This document shows positions 32,601 to 43,804 of a stretch of DNA of 64,000 nt, piece by piece (the stretch's first letter is position 1; each line of letters opens with the position of its first letter). The notes beneath the pieces are model-generated. The model did not search any database and was not told the origin of the DNA. It saw only the letters and a list, made by a program, of their open reading frames with translations. The position numbers and the translations under genes are program-made. The stretch comes from Tenrec ecaudatus (taxonomy: Eukaryota > Chordata > Mammalia > Afrosoricida > Tenrecidae): positions 250,122,812 to 250,186,811 of the forward strand of contig NC_134531.1 of assembly GCF_050624435.1 (NCBI RefSeq). Direction: 5' to 3'.

Positions 32601-33530
32601 AGACCTTGAAGTTAAACCCCAAACTATTAGGGCCATCAATGAGGGAATTGGGACCAACTTGAGAACTTTGGCGCAGGAAATACACAGGCTATCAGAAATA
32701 GGGAAGGACACAAACACAGAGGAGGCACAAATTGACAAATGGGATATACTGAAGATAAAACACTTGTGTACATCCAAAGAATTCACCAAGAGAGTAATAA
32801 GAGAGTCCACAGACTGGGAAAACATCTTTAGCAATGATACATCAGACGAAGGCCTTATTACTAAAATTTACAATACTCTGCTAGATTCCAAAAAGAAAAA
32901 AACCAATAGCCCACTTGAAAGGTGGGCAACGGACTTGAACAGAAGTTTCACAGGCGCAGAAATCCGAATGGCCAACAAACATATGAGAAAATGTTCCCGA
33001 TCTTTAGCCATAAGAGAAATGCAAATTAAAACAACAATGAGGTACAACCTGACACCCTCAAAGGTAGCCCAATTCAAAAAATCAGAAAGCAATAAGTGTT
33101 GGAGGGGCTGTGGGGAGACAGGAACTCTCATCCACTGCTAGTGGGACTGTAAGTATGTACAGCCACTATGGAAATCAATCTGGCGATACCTAAAACAGAT
33201 GGAAATAGAGTTACCATATGACCCAGCAATCCCCCTACTGGGAATATACCCTGAAGAGGCAAGAAACAAACCAAGACCAGACATCTGTGCTCCAATGTTC
33301 ATTGCAGCACAGTTCACAATTGCAAGGAGTTGGAAGCAACCCAAATTTCCATCAACTGACGATTGGATTAAAAAACTGTGGTGTATACATACAATGGAGT
33401 ACTACGCATCACTAAAAAGCAGTGATGAACGTATGAGGCACATAGCGGCATGGGAAGAACTGGAGGAAATCATGGTAGGCAAGGTAAGTCAGGCACAAAA
33501 GAACAAGTACAACATGAGCCCGCTGAGGTA
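29670..33530 (+). pseudogene. L1 ORF2 (endonuclease-reverse transcriptase), broken
   Basis: Codons counted from 29670 give the apurinic-type endonuclease with N14 in NINGLN, E43 in QETHL (29796-29798) and D145/N147 in GDFN (30102-30110), the same numbering as human ORF2p. The SDH motif lies after a frameshift near 30330 (SDHSAIRLE in frame 2). Another shift follows at the A-run near 30725. The reverse transcriptase domain spans about 30960-32380 and keeps [14 protein letters not shown] and FADDMILY. Further lesions: a tRNA-derived insertion at 31348-31384, a shift near 32355, TGA for TGG near 32481 and TAG for TGG at 33139-33141, next to the C-terminal cysteine motif. The last codons are PLR then TAA (33528-33530). 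Confidence 0.96.
31348..31384 (+). repeat. Retroposed 3' fragment of tRNA-Arg(ACG) with A-tail
   Basis: A 37-bp insertion inside L1 ORF2, between codons for KYIKK and HHDQVGF. 31348-31372 reads as the last 25 nt of mature tRNA-Arg(ACG): half the T-stem, T-loop TTCGTCT, T-stem CCTGG, acceptor CTGGCTC, discriminator G, and CCA (31370-31372). Six further A residues and a second copy of AATTCA follow (31342-31347 and 31379-31384). Position 58 of the T-loop is T where the gene has A. Because CCA is not encoded in mammalian tRNA genes, the source was a processed tRNA or tRNA fragment. Confidence 0.85.
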
Positions 33531-36273
33531 AGAATTAAAAAATTTTTAAAAAGCAAAAGTGGAATAGGGGAAAAAGCTACTGTATACAAACATTTTAGGG
33601 GTAAAGACTGTGTAGTATGGAAGGGACCAGACCAAAACCAGGGATATACATGGTAGACAATGGTGGAGGGGGGTGGGGAAGGAAAACAAAAGGATGAATA
33701 TAAGGAAGAAAAGGGGAGCGGGGGCATGGGGCATTAATCCACCCAAGGGGAGGGTATTGTTTATATCTCCACAGGGAAAGTGGGACCAGACTTCAACCCA
33801 GTGCCGCAAGGTGTGAATGCAATATCCCAGCGTGGAGGAGGGAACCAGTGGAGAGGTCTGGGAGGCTGGCCCCAGCACCATAAATTAAGTGGATTCCTGC
33901 CCCTCCCCCGAAAAGAATTTGTTCCAAAGGACGACATTGACTCTGCAGATCCGGGAGATGAACATATCTGATCAGAGCACACGGGAGCAGATGAAGGGGC
34001 AGGAGGAGAGAGTGGAACACAGCCTGGCCCACCAGGCCGTGAGGATGATGTTCCTGAGTAGAGCAGCCAGTCCACAGAGAGAACAACATGGCTGGCCCCA
34101 CTATGAGAAATGATGCCAATCAGTGACTAAGGGCGATACAGGGGACTGCACCGGAGACACAGTGTGGGAGTTGCACCTGACCTGATCCCACCACACCGAG
34201 GCAAATCACTGGAGGAGTGCAGCGGAACAGCAAGGGAATGGAGTGGCAAGGTCCCCAGGGAATGCTGAAAGTGGACTTTGGGGCCAGGGCGTGATGCCCC
34301 AACCGACTGGACTGGAAAACGCTCCTAAGGGCCAGCAAACGATCCCTGAACTAACTACAAGCTTTTCTCTTGTGAACTGTTTTGTTCTGTTCTTTCTCAG
34401 TGGTTTGTTTTTGTTGTTTTGTTGTCTGGTTGTATACTGTTGCTTTGTTTTCCTCTCTCTTGTTTTCGTGCAGGTTAGTGTCTCCACAGGTCTGTCTGAA
34501 TAGGACAGGCTGGATGAACTATCTGGAGGAAAAACAACGGGACCGACAGTTCCGGGGATACTTGGGGTGGGGGGGTAGGGGGGGTAAGGAAGTGGTGTTA
34601 ACAAACACAGGGACAAGGGAAAAACATGGGACCCCAAATGGTAGAGAGGGGGGAGTGGCAGGCCTGGTGGGGAATGATCAAGGGTAAGGTTGCTTAGAGA
34701 AGAGGTATACTCTAGCCCAGGTGGCGACGAAGCATGGTAGTAGGGCAGGAGGAAAGTCAAGGGAGATGGAGGAAAGAGCTAGGAGTCAAAGCGCATTTAT
34801 GGAGGTCTAGACAAAGACATGTACATGCAAATATAGATATAGAAGGATGGGGACATAGATCTACATGTCTATATTTATAGGTTAAGTATTAAGGTGGCGG
34901 AAGGACCTTGGGCCTCTACTCAAACACTCCCTCAATGCATGGATACTTTCTTTTATATAAATTGGAACTCTATGATGCTCACTCTCCCAACACAACGGCT
35001 GGAGCCAAAGGGGGTGAACAAGTAAATGTGGTGAAGAAAGCTGATGATGCCCTGCTATCAAAAGAGATAGTGACTGGGGTCTTAAAGGCTTGATGATAAA
35101 CAAGCAGCCATCTAGCTCAGAAGCAACAAAGTCCACATGGAAGAACACACCAGCCTGTGTGATCGAGTGGTCCCGAAGGGATCAGTTACCAGGCATCAAA
35201 GAACAAAAATCATATCATTGACTGCACACCTCCATGATAGGATCGCTGAAGACAAATGGGTGCATAAGCAAATGTGGTGAAGAAAGCTGATGGTGCCCGG
35301 CTATCACAAGAGATAATGCCTGGGGTCTTAAAGGCTTGAAGGTGAACAAGCGGCCATCTAGCTCAGAAGCAAAAAAGCCCAGATGGAAGAAGCACACCGG
35401 CCAGTGCGATCACGAGGTGCCAAGGGACCAGGTATAAGGCATCCTGCAAAAAAAAAAAAAGAAAAGATATATGTGTGTGTGTGTGTGTGTGTGTGTATGT
35501 ATATATACCATATTAAATGAAGGGGGAAGTGCAGAGTGGAGACCCAAGGCCCAAGTGTCGGCCACTGGGGATCCCCTCATAGAGGGGTTTAGGAGAGGAG
35601 ATGGGTCAGTCAGCGTGCAAGGTAGTACCAATGAAGAACACAGCTTTCCCCCAGATCCTGGATGCTTCCTCCCCCCAACTACCATGATCCAAATTCTACC
35701 TTGCAGGGCTGGATAGGGCAGAGGCTGTACACTGGTACATATGAGGGCTGGAGAAACAGGGAATCCAGGGTGGATGATACCTTCAGGACCAAGGTTGTGA
35801 GGGGCGATGCTGGGAGAGTGGGTTGGAAAGGGGGAACTGATTACAAGGATCCACATGTGACCTCTTCCCTGGGAGAAGGACAGCAGAGAAGGGGGGAGGG
35901 GAGTCTGGATAGGGCAAGATATGACAAAATAACGATGTATAAATTGCAAAGGGCACATGAGGGAGGGGGGAGCGGGGAAGGAGGGGGAAAAAAAGAGGAC
36001 CTGATACAAAGGGCTTAAGTGGAGAGCAAATGCTTTGAGAATGATTGGGGCAGGGAATGTATGGATGTGCTTTATACAATTGATGTATGTATATGTATGG
36101 ATTGTGATAAGAGTTGTAAGAGTCCCTAATAAAATGCAAAAAAAGAAAAGAGGAGAAAAAAATGATTAGGGCAACGAGTGTACAGATGTGCTTTATACAA
36201 TTGATGTATGTATATGTATGGACTGTGATAAGAGTTGCATGAGCCCCTAATAAATTGTTAAAAAAAAAGAAGA
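33531..36273 (+). other. L1 3'UTR, 2.7 kb, with duplicated tail
   Basis: Much longer than the usual 0.5-0.7 kb. Contents in order: a 33.8-34.1 kb block with GC-rich open stretches but no conserved protein, a T/G-rich block 34380-34480, G-runs at 34560-34590, an internal tandem duplication (about 34975-35215 and 35225-35415), a microsatellite (35447-35515), a polypurine G-rich block (35950-35998), and two successive polyadenylation tails (36010-36135 and 36163-36260). Confidence 0.92.
35447..35515 (+). repeat. A-run plus (GT)n/(TA)n microsatellite in L1 3'UTR
   Basis: A13 and 'gaaaagatata', then about 14 GT units, then TATGTATATATA, directly before 'ccatattaaatgaagggg'. Confidence 0.95.
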
Positions 36274-38385
36274 AGAAGATGAGCTCCTCAGGTTGAATGG
36301 CACTCAAGGTATGATTGAGAAATAACTGCTTCCTCAATTGGACAGTCAACAATAATTATATGGATGGAGCAGGTTTTTGAGACCTTGATTGGTTCATGGG
36401 ACATGACCCAAAAGGAGAAGAATCAGCTGTAAGCATCCATTACTAATCAAAACATGGAATGTACAAAGTATGAATCTAGAAAATTGGAAGTGGTAAAAAA
36501 TGAAATGGAATACATAAAATGGATAGCCTACGTATTTAAGAGCTGAAATGGACTGGTATTGGCCATTTTGAATCAGGCAATCATATAGTTAGCTATGCCA
36601 GGAATGACAAATTCAACAGGAACAGGTTCACATTCATTGTCAAGAATATTTCAAAAAAGGTCAGTGCAGTCTGTGATAAGTTGATGTCTATACACCTATA
36701 AGGAAGTCCAGTTAATGCAGCTATTATTCAAATGTATGTACCAAGCATTTAAGGCCAGACCGATGATTTTTTTATCACAATTATCTGTTGTCAACAGCAT
36801 AACTGGTGACTATATACATGGACCTTGGCAGATGAAATTTGTTGGTTTCTAATTAACTCTATCCATGGGAAGAGATGATGGAGAAGCTCAATATTAGCAG
36901 ACAATGTGAAACCAGGGGCAGTCTGTAAAAGAAATATCAATTTCTCATATGAAAGTTAAAGCTGAAGCTGAATCATATTATAACAAGCCTATGAGCTGAA
37001 TACACCCCACCTGAATTTAGAGAATATCTCATGAGAAGATTTGACACATTGATCACAAAAGACAGAAGACCTGACTAGCTAAGGGAAAGAAGATGTGAAA
37101 CCAGGACCATCATTGCTGACATTGAATGGCTCTTGGTTGAAACTGAAGAATACCAAAAAGATGCTTACTTGTGTTTTCTTGACTATGCAAAAGAATCTGC
37201 CCGTGTGGATCAAAATGAACTATGGTTAACATTGCAAAGAAGAACAAACAAATGTGTCTTGGAGGAGGAACATTTTATTGTGCTAATGGATAACCTGTTC
37301 ATGGAACAAGAGGCAGTAATTCTAACAGAGCATTACTGCACGGTTTAAAATCAGGAAAGTTGTGTGTCAAGGTCATGTCCTTTCACCATATTTGTTCAAT
37401 TTGTATGATGAACAAATAATTAAAATTAAACCATTTAAAGAAAAAGAAGGCACCAGAATTGGAGGAAGAATTAACCAGGAAAAAATTGAGCCTTTCTACA
37501 CCTATAAAAAGTTATACATAATATTGGAAACTCATAGGAGCAGTTCAGGCCTATGTGGTAGCTATGAGTCAGAATCGACTTGATGGCACTGAGATTGAGT
37601 TTTATTTTTATTGGTGGATAACCAAGCTAGCCTACTGAAATCGAGGACGACTTGAGATACTTGCTGAAGATCAAAGATGCTAGCCTTCAGTATGTATTAT
37701 AACTCGATGTAAAGAAAACAAAAATTCACCACCAATAGACAGTATCTATTGGACCAACAGATAATTAGAGGACATAGTGAAATTGTTAATGATTTCATTT
37801 TACATTTCATTTTCATTGTGCTGAATCCACAATCCACACTCATGAATGCAGCAGTCAAGAAATCAAGCGAAACATTTTATTGGGTCAGATCCCTTTATAG
37901 TGTTAAAGAGTAGAGATGTTAGTTACATCGAGGATAAGGTACAGCTGACCAAAGCCGTGGGATTTTCAATCACTCCACACATGTGAAAATTGGACAGTGA
38001 ATACGAAATACTAGAGAACTGATGCACTTGAATTATAGTGTTGGCAAAGAATATTGAAAGTTTAATGAACTGCCAGAAGAACAAACACATTTGTCTTGGA
38101 GGAAGTACAGTCAGAATGCTCTTTAGAAGGTGAGGATGAAGAGAATTTGCCTCATGTACATTCAGAATTTTATCAAGAGGAGTCCCTGGAAAGGGCGGCC
38201 AGGTTTAGTAAAGTAGAGGGGCAGTGAAGGAGAGGAAGAACCTCAACGAGATAGATTGACTATGGCTGCAAAAATGAACTCAAACCAAAAAAGTGGAAGG
38301 TGATGGAGGACTGGGCAGTGCTTTGTCTGTGGTGCATGGATCTCTATGCGTTGGAATCAACTCGAAGGCATCTAACAACAAAAAG
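36274..38385 (+). mobile_element. RTE (BovB-like) LINE, right part to 3' end
   Basis: Continues from 27326. Coding remnants include the RT blocks EEYQKDAYLCFLDYAKE (37148-37198) and MCQGHVLSPYLFNLYDEQII (37362-37421), matching BovB-type 'FIDYAKAFDCVDH' and 'SPYLFNLYAE' regions. The terminus 'ggaatcaactcgaaggcatc' with a short AAC/A tail ends near 38385. Frames are broken, and an AfroSINE lies inside at 37478-37608. Confidence 0.9.
37478..37608 (+). repeat. AfroSINE inside RTE
   Basis: 5'-truncated: 'gcctttctacacctataaaa', 'gctatgagtcagaatcgact', 'gatggcactgagattgagtt'. It separates RTE sequence on both sides. Confidence 0.85.
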
Positions 38386-38994
38386 AAAAAGTATTTTGTG
38401 AGGTTTCTTGGTAGTGTTATTAAAGCAAGGATGCTTTAATATGATATGAAATAAATATATATATAATAGGTTTCTTTGGGGGGGAAAATCCCCAGATTCC
38501 TTATCCCTCAAACCTAAATAATGGTTTGAGTGGCTTATAAAAAAAGAAGAAGATGAAAAGTGAAATTGAAATATACTTGGAACCTTTCATGAGAAGATCA
38601 TCTGAAACCAACAAAATAACTAACCAAAGCAAAGCAATGGTGCTTTTGCCTCTGTTTTCCTTCTTGTGTTTGGAATTCAAGCAATACCATTTAATACTGT
38701 GATGATGGTCAAGCAACAAGCCAGAAAGAGCATACAATAGTAGAACCCCTTTGGAAAACTCGCAGTTTCTTATACAATTAAGCCTATATCTACACTGGAC
38801 TCAGGAATTCCGCTGCTAGTTATTTCCACAAGAGAAATAACCACCCATTTCCCAGGGAAATAGTGGATTATTATGTCAGGCTGCTAACCACAGGTAAGCA
38901 GTTCAAAGCCACCAGCACATCCATGGGAGAAAGACGAAGATTTCGACTCCCATAAAGTGTTACAGTTACAGAAAACCCACAGGGGAAGATCCAT

Positions 38995-39834
38995 TATATT
39001 GATGATATTATGCTGATTGGACCCACTAAGGACGATGTATCAAAGACTCTAGATTCATTGGTACAATATCTACGTACAAGAGGTTGGGAAACTAACCCAA
39101 CGAAGATTCAGGTACCCTCCACATCAGTAACATTTCTAGGGGTCCTATGTTCTCCAGGAAGCTGTATAACTCGAAACCAGCCGGCCAATATATGGTGCTG
39201 TGTCTCCAATAGCCAGAATTCATGGATCCAGGAACCAAGGGGGGAAGCTGGAGTGACACCACTCACTATTACTCCTAGTGATCCACTTGCAGCACTGTTG
39301 CTTCCTGTCCCAGCATCCCTGTGTTCCTCAGGCCTGGAGGTCCTGGTCCCAAAGGAAGGAACTCTCCCACCTGGAAACACAGCCCGGATTCCACTGAACT
39401 GGCAGCTGAGAATGCCCCCTGGCCACTTTCGGCTTCTCGTGTCTTTGGATCAACAGGTCAGGAAGGGTGTCACTGTACTAAGTGGTGTGATTGATCCTGA
39501 TTACCAAGGAGAAATTGGACTGGTGCTTCATAATGGAGGTTAAGAAGAATATGTCTGGAATCCAGGAGATCCCATAGGCCGACTCTGAGTGCTACCATGC
39601 CCTGTGATTAAAGTAAATGGTAAATTACAGCAACCCAATCCTGACAGGGCTTATAATGACCCAGACCACTCAGCAATGAAGGTCTGGGTCACCCCACTAG
39701 GCAAAAAACCACAGCCAGCTGAGGTGCTTACTGAGGGCAAAGGTAATACAGAATGGGTAGTAGAAGAAGGTAGTTCTACCTATCACTATGACCACATGAT
39801 CAATTGCAAAAGTGAGGTTTGTAATTGTCAATGT
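38995..39834 (+). pseudogene. ERVL-like pol remnant: RT piece joined to dUTPase
   Basis: 38995-39145 encodes the RT active-site region (YIDDIMLIGPTKDDVSK). The next recognisable domain, from about 39330, is a retroviral dUTPase (VLVPKEGTLPPGNTARIPLN, and the substrate-pocket motif GVIDPDYQGEIG at about 39489-39524). The rest of RT, RNase H and most of integrase are missing. In-frame stops at 39541-39543 (TAA) and 39586-39588 (TGA) break the dUTPase. A dUTPase at the C-terminus of pol followed directly by an LTR, without env, matches class III (ERV-L) organisation. Described as a defunct remnant only. Confidence 0.85.
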
Positions 39835-40038
39835 ATTTTCTTTTTATGTGCTTATTGCATATCTTTCCTTTGTTCAGGTATGATATATCAGGTACAATTG
39901 GACTCATTGTGTTTTCATTTATATGTATGATAGATGATTGATGATAAATGTAAGTGTGATTTCATCAGTGTCCATAAATTATATAAGTATATATGGTTAA
40001 AGAATTGTGTACAGGTGCCAGGTTGGCAAGGGGTGGAT

Positions 40039-40656
40039 TGAGATAGTTAGTTTATTGTGCCAGCCTGGCCGATAAACACATGTGGGATTAATAGGAAACT
40101 GAAAGGCAGAGAAATAAGTAGCTTGGCGAGCCTTGCCTTGCTTGTCTCTCGTTCTTTGATCGTCGCACCAGTGTGCGGCTGCCTTTATTGTTTTGTGCCT
40201 CAATTTGCAAGTTACACTACCTGTGGGACACCTAACCTATGGACTGTGTCGCTCTAATTTGAGGTTCCTTTAAGACCTGCCTCACCAGAGAATTGAAATG
40301 TACATCTCTGGAGTTGGGGACTGATTGTTGGTGACCTGGCTGATGACTGGTGACCTGCCTTGCTGTTTGCTGCCTGTGCCGGGATAGCCTAAATCTCTCT
40401 ACAGAGGACTGACTACCTGGTGGCCCTCAAGACTTGAAGGACTGCCAGTGTCTCACAACTCTCTCATGGAAGTGAGTTGCACTGTACTGGTTTATAATTT
40501 AACTGTTCATTTCTTGTATTATATATCTATCTGTATATAATTTAACAGTTGATTTATTGTGTTATATATCTATCTATCTGTATAAATAAAAATATATATA
40601 TATATAAAATCATCAGCAATCTGGTTTTGTCTCTCTAGAGAACCCTGTCTAACACA
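40039..40656 (+). mobile_element. 3' LTR of the ERVL-like remnant
   Basis: 618 bp from TGAGATAG, just after a purine-rich tract ('ggcaaggggtgga'), to 'ctgtctaacaca'. An AATAAA signal lies at 40585-40590 in an AT-repeat segment. The right end abuts the second half of the AfroSINE. Confidence 0.75.
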
Positions 40657-40965
40657 GTACTATAGGGTTGCTATGAATTGGAATCAACTTGATGGTAGTC
40701 AGAGATATTCACACGAAAGTTGTATTTGTTTTATTTTATATGATGGTGAAATGTATGTACCGAAATATTTGCCATTGAACCCTTTTTATGTATCGCATTC
40801 ATAACCTTAATTATGTCTTCCATGTAGTGTAACCCTTACCATTATACAAAGATTTGTAAACAACTGTTCATAACAGCTTTTTTTTCCCCAAATGGAAGCA
40901 TGCTAAATTTCCATGAGCAGGTGGATAAAGAAAGTGTGATAGTCATATAAAGGAATAGTGTTGTT

Positions 40966-41239
40966 CTTAACTGCCATACGGGACAGTCTTGATTTTTTAA
41001 ACAAATTTTCCCGCATCCTGTGGCATTTTAAAAAGGTCCCAATTTTTGGAAAGAATGCATGACAAGCTAGGGTATATGTTTTCGGCTGCCATGTGGCTAT
41101 TTCACCAGGAAATGAGTTTTATCAATGGTGTCCCGCTCTACCAATGTTAAAATCTGGTCACCTTAATCAAGTTGCGTCCTGAAAAATGGCACCCTATGCA
41201 TAAATGGGTTGTAGTGTTGTGATGCAAAGTATTTGTACT
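40966..41239. repeat. Unassigned repeat-like segment
   Basis: Lies within the L1M gap. The text 'gggacagtcttgattttt...aaaatctggtcacctta' resembles an old DNA-type or LTR repeat I cannot name. Confidence 0.3.
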
Positions 41240-41404
41240 GCCTGATTTGGGACAGTAAATAGTCAGGCCTTTCTTCCTAGTCTATCTTAATCAGGAAGCT
41301 CTACTGAAGCCTGTTCAGCATCACAGGAACTTAACCTACTGACAGATGAGTGGTGGCTGTACATGTGTACATTGGCCAGGAATTGCGCCTGCCTGCCCCA
41401 CTTG
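41240..41404 (-). repeat. tRNA-Gly-headed SINE
   Basis: 'gcctttcttcctagtctatc', 'cctgttcagcatcacaggaa', 'attggccaggaattgcgcct'. Same body as 7875-8080, with the tRNA head truncated. Confidence 0.7.
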
Positions 41405-41866
41405 GACAATGGAATACCCTCAGCAATAACAAAGAACAAACTTGGGACACATACAACAGCATAGATGAGTCACCGGTATTATACATGGAAGACAATTGAG
41501 AAGCAGGAAAGTATAAGTCTGATTTCATTGATATGAAATTCAAGAATAAGCACAACCACTCCATGGTAAGAGGTTGCAGAACAGTGGCTCCTTGCCTATG
41601 GGGGGTGGAGATCAACTGGAAAGGGGCTTCCCAAGGCTTGGGAATGATCTAGGCTTGGCCTGTTGATTACAAAGTGTAGGCAGGCATCTGTTGAAACTCA
41701 TCTGGATCTGTGCATCTCACTGTAGGCACAAATAGATAACAGTAGCCTGGATTCTGAAGAATCTGTGAAGCCACCTTTTCCACCCTGGACTGTCCATTTC
41801 TGAACTTGCTTTATACGAGAGAGAAATCAACTCCCACTAATCTCCTCCGTGTTTGTGAATCCTGTC

Positions 41867-42050
41867 TGTGGTTACCCATTGGTCTGCGAACCCTCAGGTT
41901 GAACCCTCCAGACTCTCTAAGGGAGAAAGATAGGGCTTTTTACTCCCATCAAGAATTAGAGTCTTGGAAACTCATAGGTGCAGTTTCACCCTGTCCTGTG
42001 GGGTCCCTGCGTGTCAGCATTGACTTGATGGCAGTGAGTTTTTGTTGTTG
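41867..42050 (+). repeat. AfroSINE
   Basis: 'ggttacccattggtctgcga', 'gggctttttactcccatcaa', 'cattgacttgatggcagtga' and a 'tttttgttgttg' tail. Confidence 0.88.
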
Positions 42051-43009
42051 CTTGGTCCCAACAGCACAATGCTTTTCCACACCACTCACCGATTGCATGG
42101 CTGGCTCCACTCTTTGCAATGGGCAGTGAAGTCCAACCAGGGGGCTGGTCCTGGGGGCCAGGGAACTAGACAGCAGGGTTCATCAGAGTGCCATAGTCTG
42201 GAAAACACTCCCCCTGGCCTTTGCTCCACGATGCGCCCAGCCTGGGTCTGCAGCCTCTTCTCCTCATCAAGTCCCCACCCACCCTGGAGAGGGTGGCATT
42301 GCTATGCCCCTCCCCTCACACCTGGCAGCCCATTCAACAAGCCAGATCCCACCTCATGGGGTTCACTTAGGTCAGCAGTTTATTCTCGAATGCTGGCGCT
42401 GGGACTATTCTTAGCACACTGCCAATCCCCCGGAGACTCTGAAGATTCATGAGGCTAAGTAACAGCTGCATAGCTTTTGTGGTATGCCAATCAGAGGATA
42501 TTTGGGAGCCTTTTCCAGCACAAGAAGAACCAGTCCAGGGCACGTGGGGGGAGGGGGGCGGGGAAGGGTTTGTTCCATTCTGAGTGGGCATCGCGTCCAG
42601 AGAAGCATGTGTTCCTGGAACACAGTGGGGGCTGACATGTCTGGGAGAGGCCCGGTAGGCAGGTGTTCAGCCCGCCCATTGTCTTCCCTCACTGGTAGCT
42701 CCAAATTCGACAAGGAGCGGGTCATTCCTTGGACTCTATATTGTGTCTGACATGAAAATGCAAATCCTATGGTCTTTCCTAGAAGAGTGCTTTCTTTCTC
42801 TTTGGCTCTTCCTTTTAAAAGAAAGAAAGAGACTTGATAAGGGGCAGCATGAGGGACATTGGCCTGGAAAAGATAAGAGCTGAGAGAATGGGAAGGTGAG
42901 GGGAGCCCCATGAGGACAAAATCGAAATCCTACAGGGAAACTCGTGTCCTGGGCATCTCCACAAGTTATGCTCCTTCCTGGGGTTTTATCTAACGCATTC
43001 ATGGTGCTT
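42051..43009. other. Unique non-genic sequence
   Basis: GC-richer at 42120-42700; several short open frames overlap but none resembles a known protein. Confidence 0.35.
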
Positions 43010-43205
43010 ACTGGGAGTCCCTGGCTGATATGAACGGGTAATGCTCTTGGCAGCTCACTGAAAGGTTGCAGTTTGAGTCCACTTAGAGGTGCCTAGGAAG
43101 AAAGGCCTGGCATTCCACTCCCAAGAAATTAGCCATGGCAAGACCTATGGAACATGATTCTCCTCTGGCACCTGTGGGGTCACCGTGAGCCAGAGACGGC
43201 TGGGG
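43010..43205 (+). repeat. AfroSINE variant
   Basis: 'gggagtccctggctgatatg', 'gaggtgcctaggaagaaagg', 'ctggggggcacctagttttt'. The tail looks RTE-like ('ggcacctag'). Confidence 0.7.
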
Positions 43206-43264
43206 GGCACCTAGTTTTTCTTGGATGAGGCTTACAATGCAAAGTGGCAAGTGTTTATGCAAAG

Positions 43265-43405
43265 GAGAATTCAGTGAATTCTCCTACAGTCCCAGGAAGT
43301 GGGTATATTGTTGTCTGTATTTAAGAGAGGAGGAAGCTGAGGCAAGGGAGTTTTAAGTAACTTGCTCAAATCACATGGCAGGTAAGGCTCCCAATCCCGG
43401 TCAGT
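43265..43405 (-). repeat. MIR
   Basis: 'gaggaagctgaggcaaggga' and 'taagtaacttgctcaaatca' are the complement of the MIR core and 3' region. Confidence 0.85.
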
Positions 43406-43464
43406 GTGCTGCAGAGGCTGAGCGCATAAGAAATGAAAAACAAGAAGCAACAGCTCACTGCTCC

Positions 43465-43790
43465 ATCACCCTCGCTGTTGTTAAGTGCCTTGAAACCAGC
43501 TGTGGCCCATAGCAACCTATGTACAACCCAAAGAAACACTGTCTGGTCCTGCATCATCTTCACAATCATTCTTCTGTTAATGGCCATTGTCACAGCCATG
43601 CACTGTCAAGCCATCTCATTGAGGGCCTTCGTTTTTGTCTGCTACCCCACTACCTTACCAAGCACGGTGGTCTTTTACAGAGACTGGTCTCTCCTGACAA
43701 CATGTCCAAAGTACATGAGACCAGGTCTTGTCATTCTCACTTCATTCTCACGGCATTCTGGTTGTTTCTTCAAAGACAGTTGGGCCACTA
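43465..43790 (-). mobile_element. RTE 3' end, minus strand
   Basis: 'gttgttaagtgccttgaaac', 'aacactgtctggtcctgcat', 'ctcctgacaacatgtccaaa'. It is interrupted at its inner side by the L1 at 43805. Confidence 0.9.
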
Positions 43791-43804
43791 GGATCACCAG
43801 TCTT

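Larger units (their letters stand above)
27327..36273 (+). mobile_element. Full-length L1, about 8.95 kb
   Basis: A complete element in target-site duplications: AGAGGATGAGCTCCTC (27311-27326) and AGAAGATGAGCTCCTC (36274-36289), one mismatch in 16. Order: 5'UTR 27327-28531, ORF1 28532-29578, ORF2 29670-33530, 3'UTR 33531 to about 36260, A-rich tail. It sits inside an RTE copy and is younger than it. All coding lesions are single-base shifts, a few stops and one short insertion, so the copy is fairly young but inactive. Confidence 0.96.
38858..40712 (+). repeat. AfroSINE split by an ERV
   Basis: The left part 38858-38994 ends 'gaaaacccacaggggaag'. The right part 40657-40712 resumes 'ctatagggttgctatgaatt' and ends 'caacttgatggtagtcagag'. 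About 15 bp of the SINE are missing at the junction. Confidence 0.82.
38740..41690 (+). mobile_element. Ancient L1M remnant in three pieces
   Basis: 38740-38857 ('ggactcaggaattccgctgc'), 40850-40965 ('gcaggtggataaagaaagtg') and 41405-41690 ('caatggaataccctcagcaa', 'gagaagcaggaaagtataag') follow one another in the order of an old L1 ORF2 end and 3'UTR. The gaps are filled by younger insertions. 40740-40848 may be another L1M piece in the opposite direction. Confidence 0.65.
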
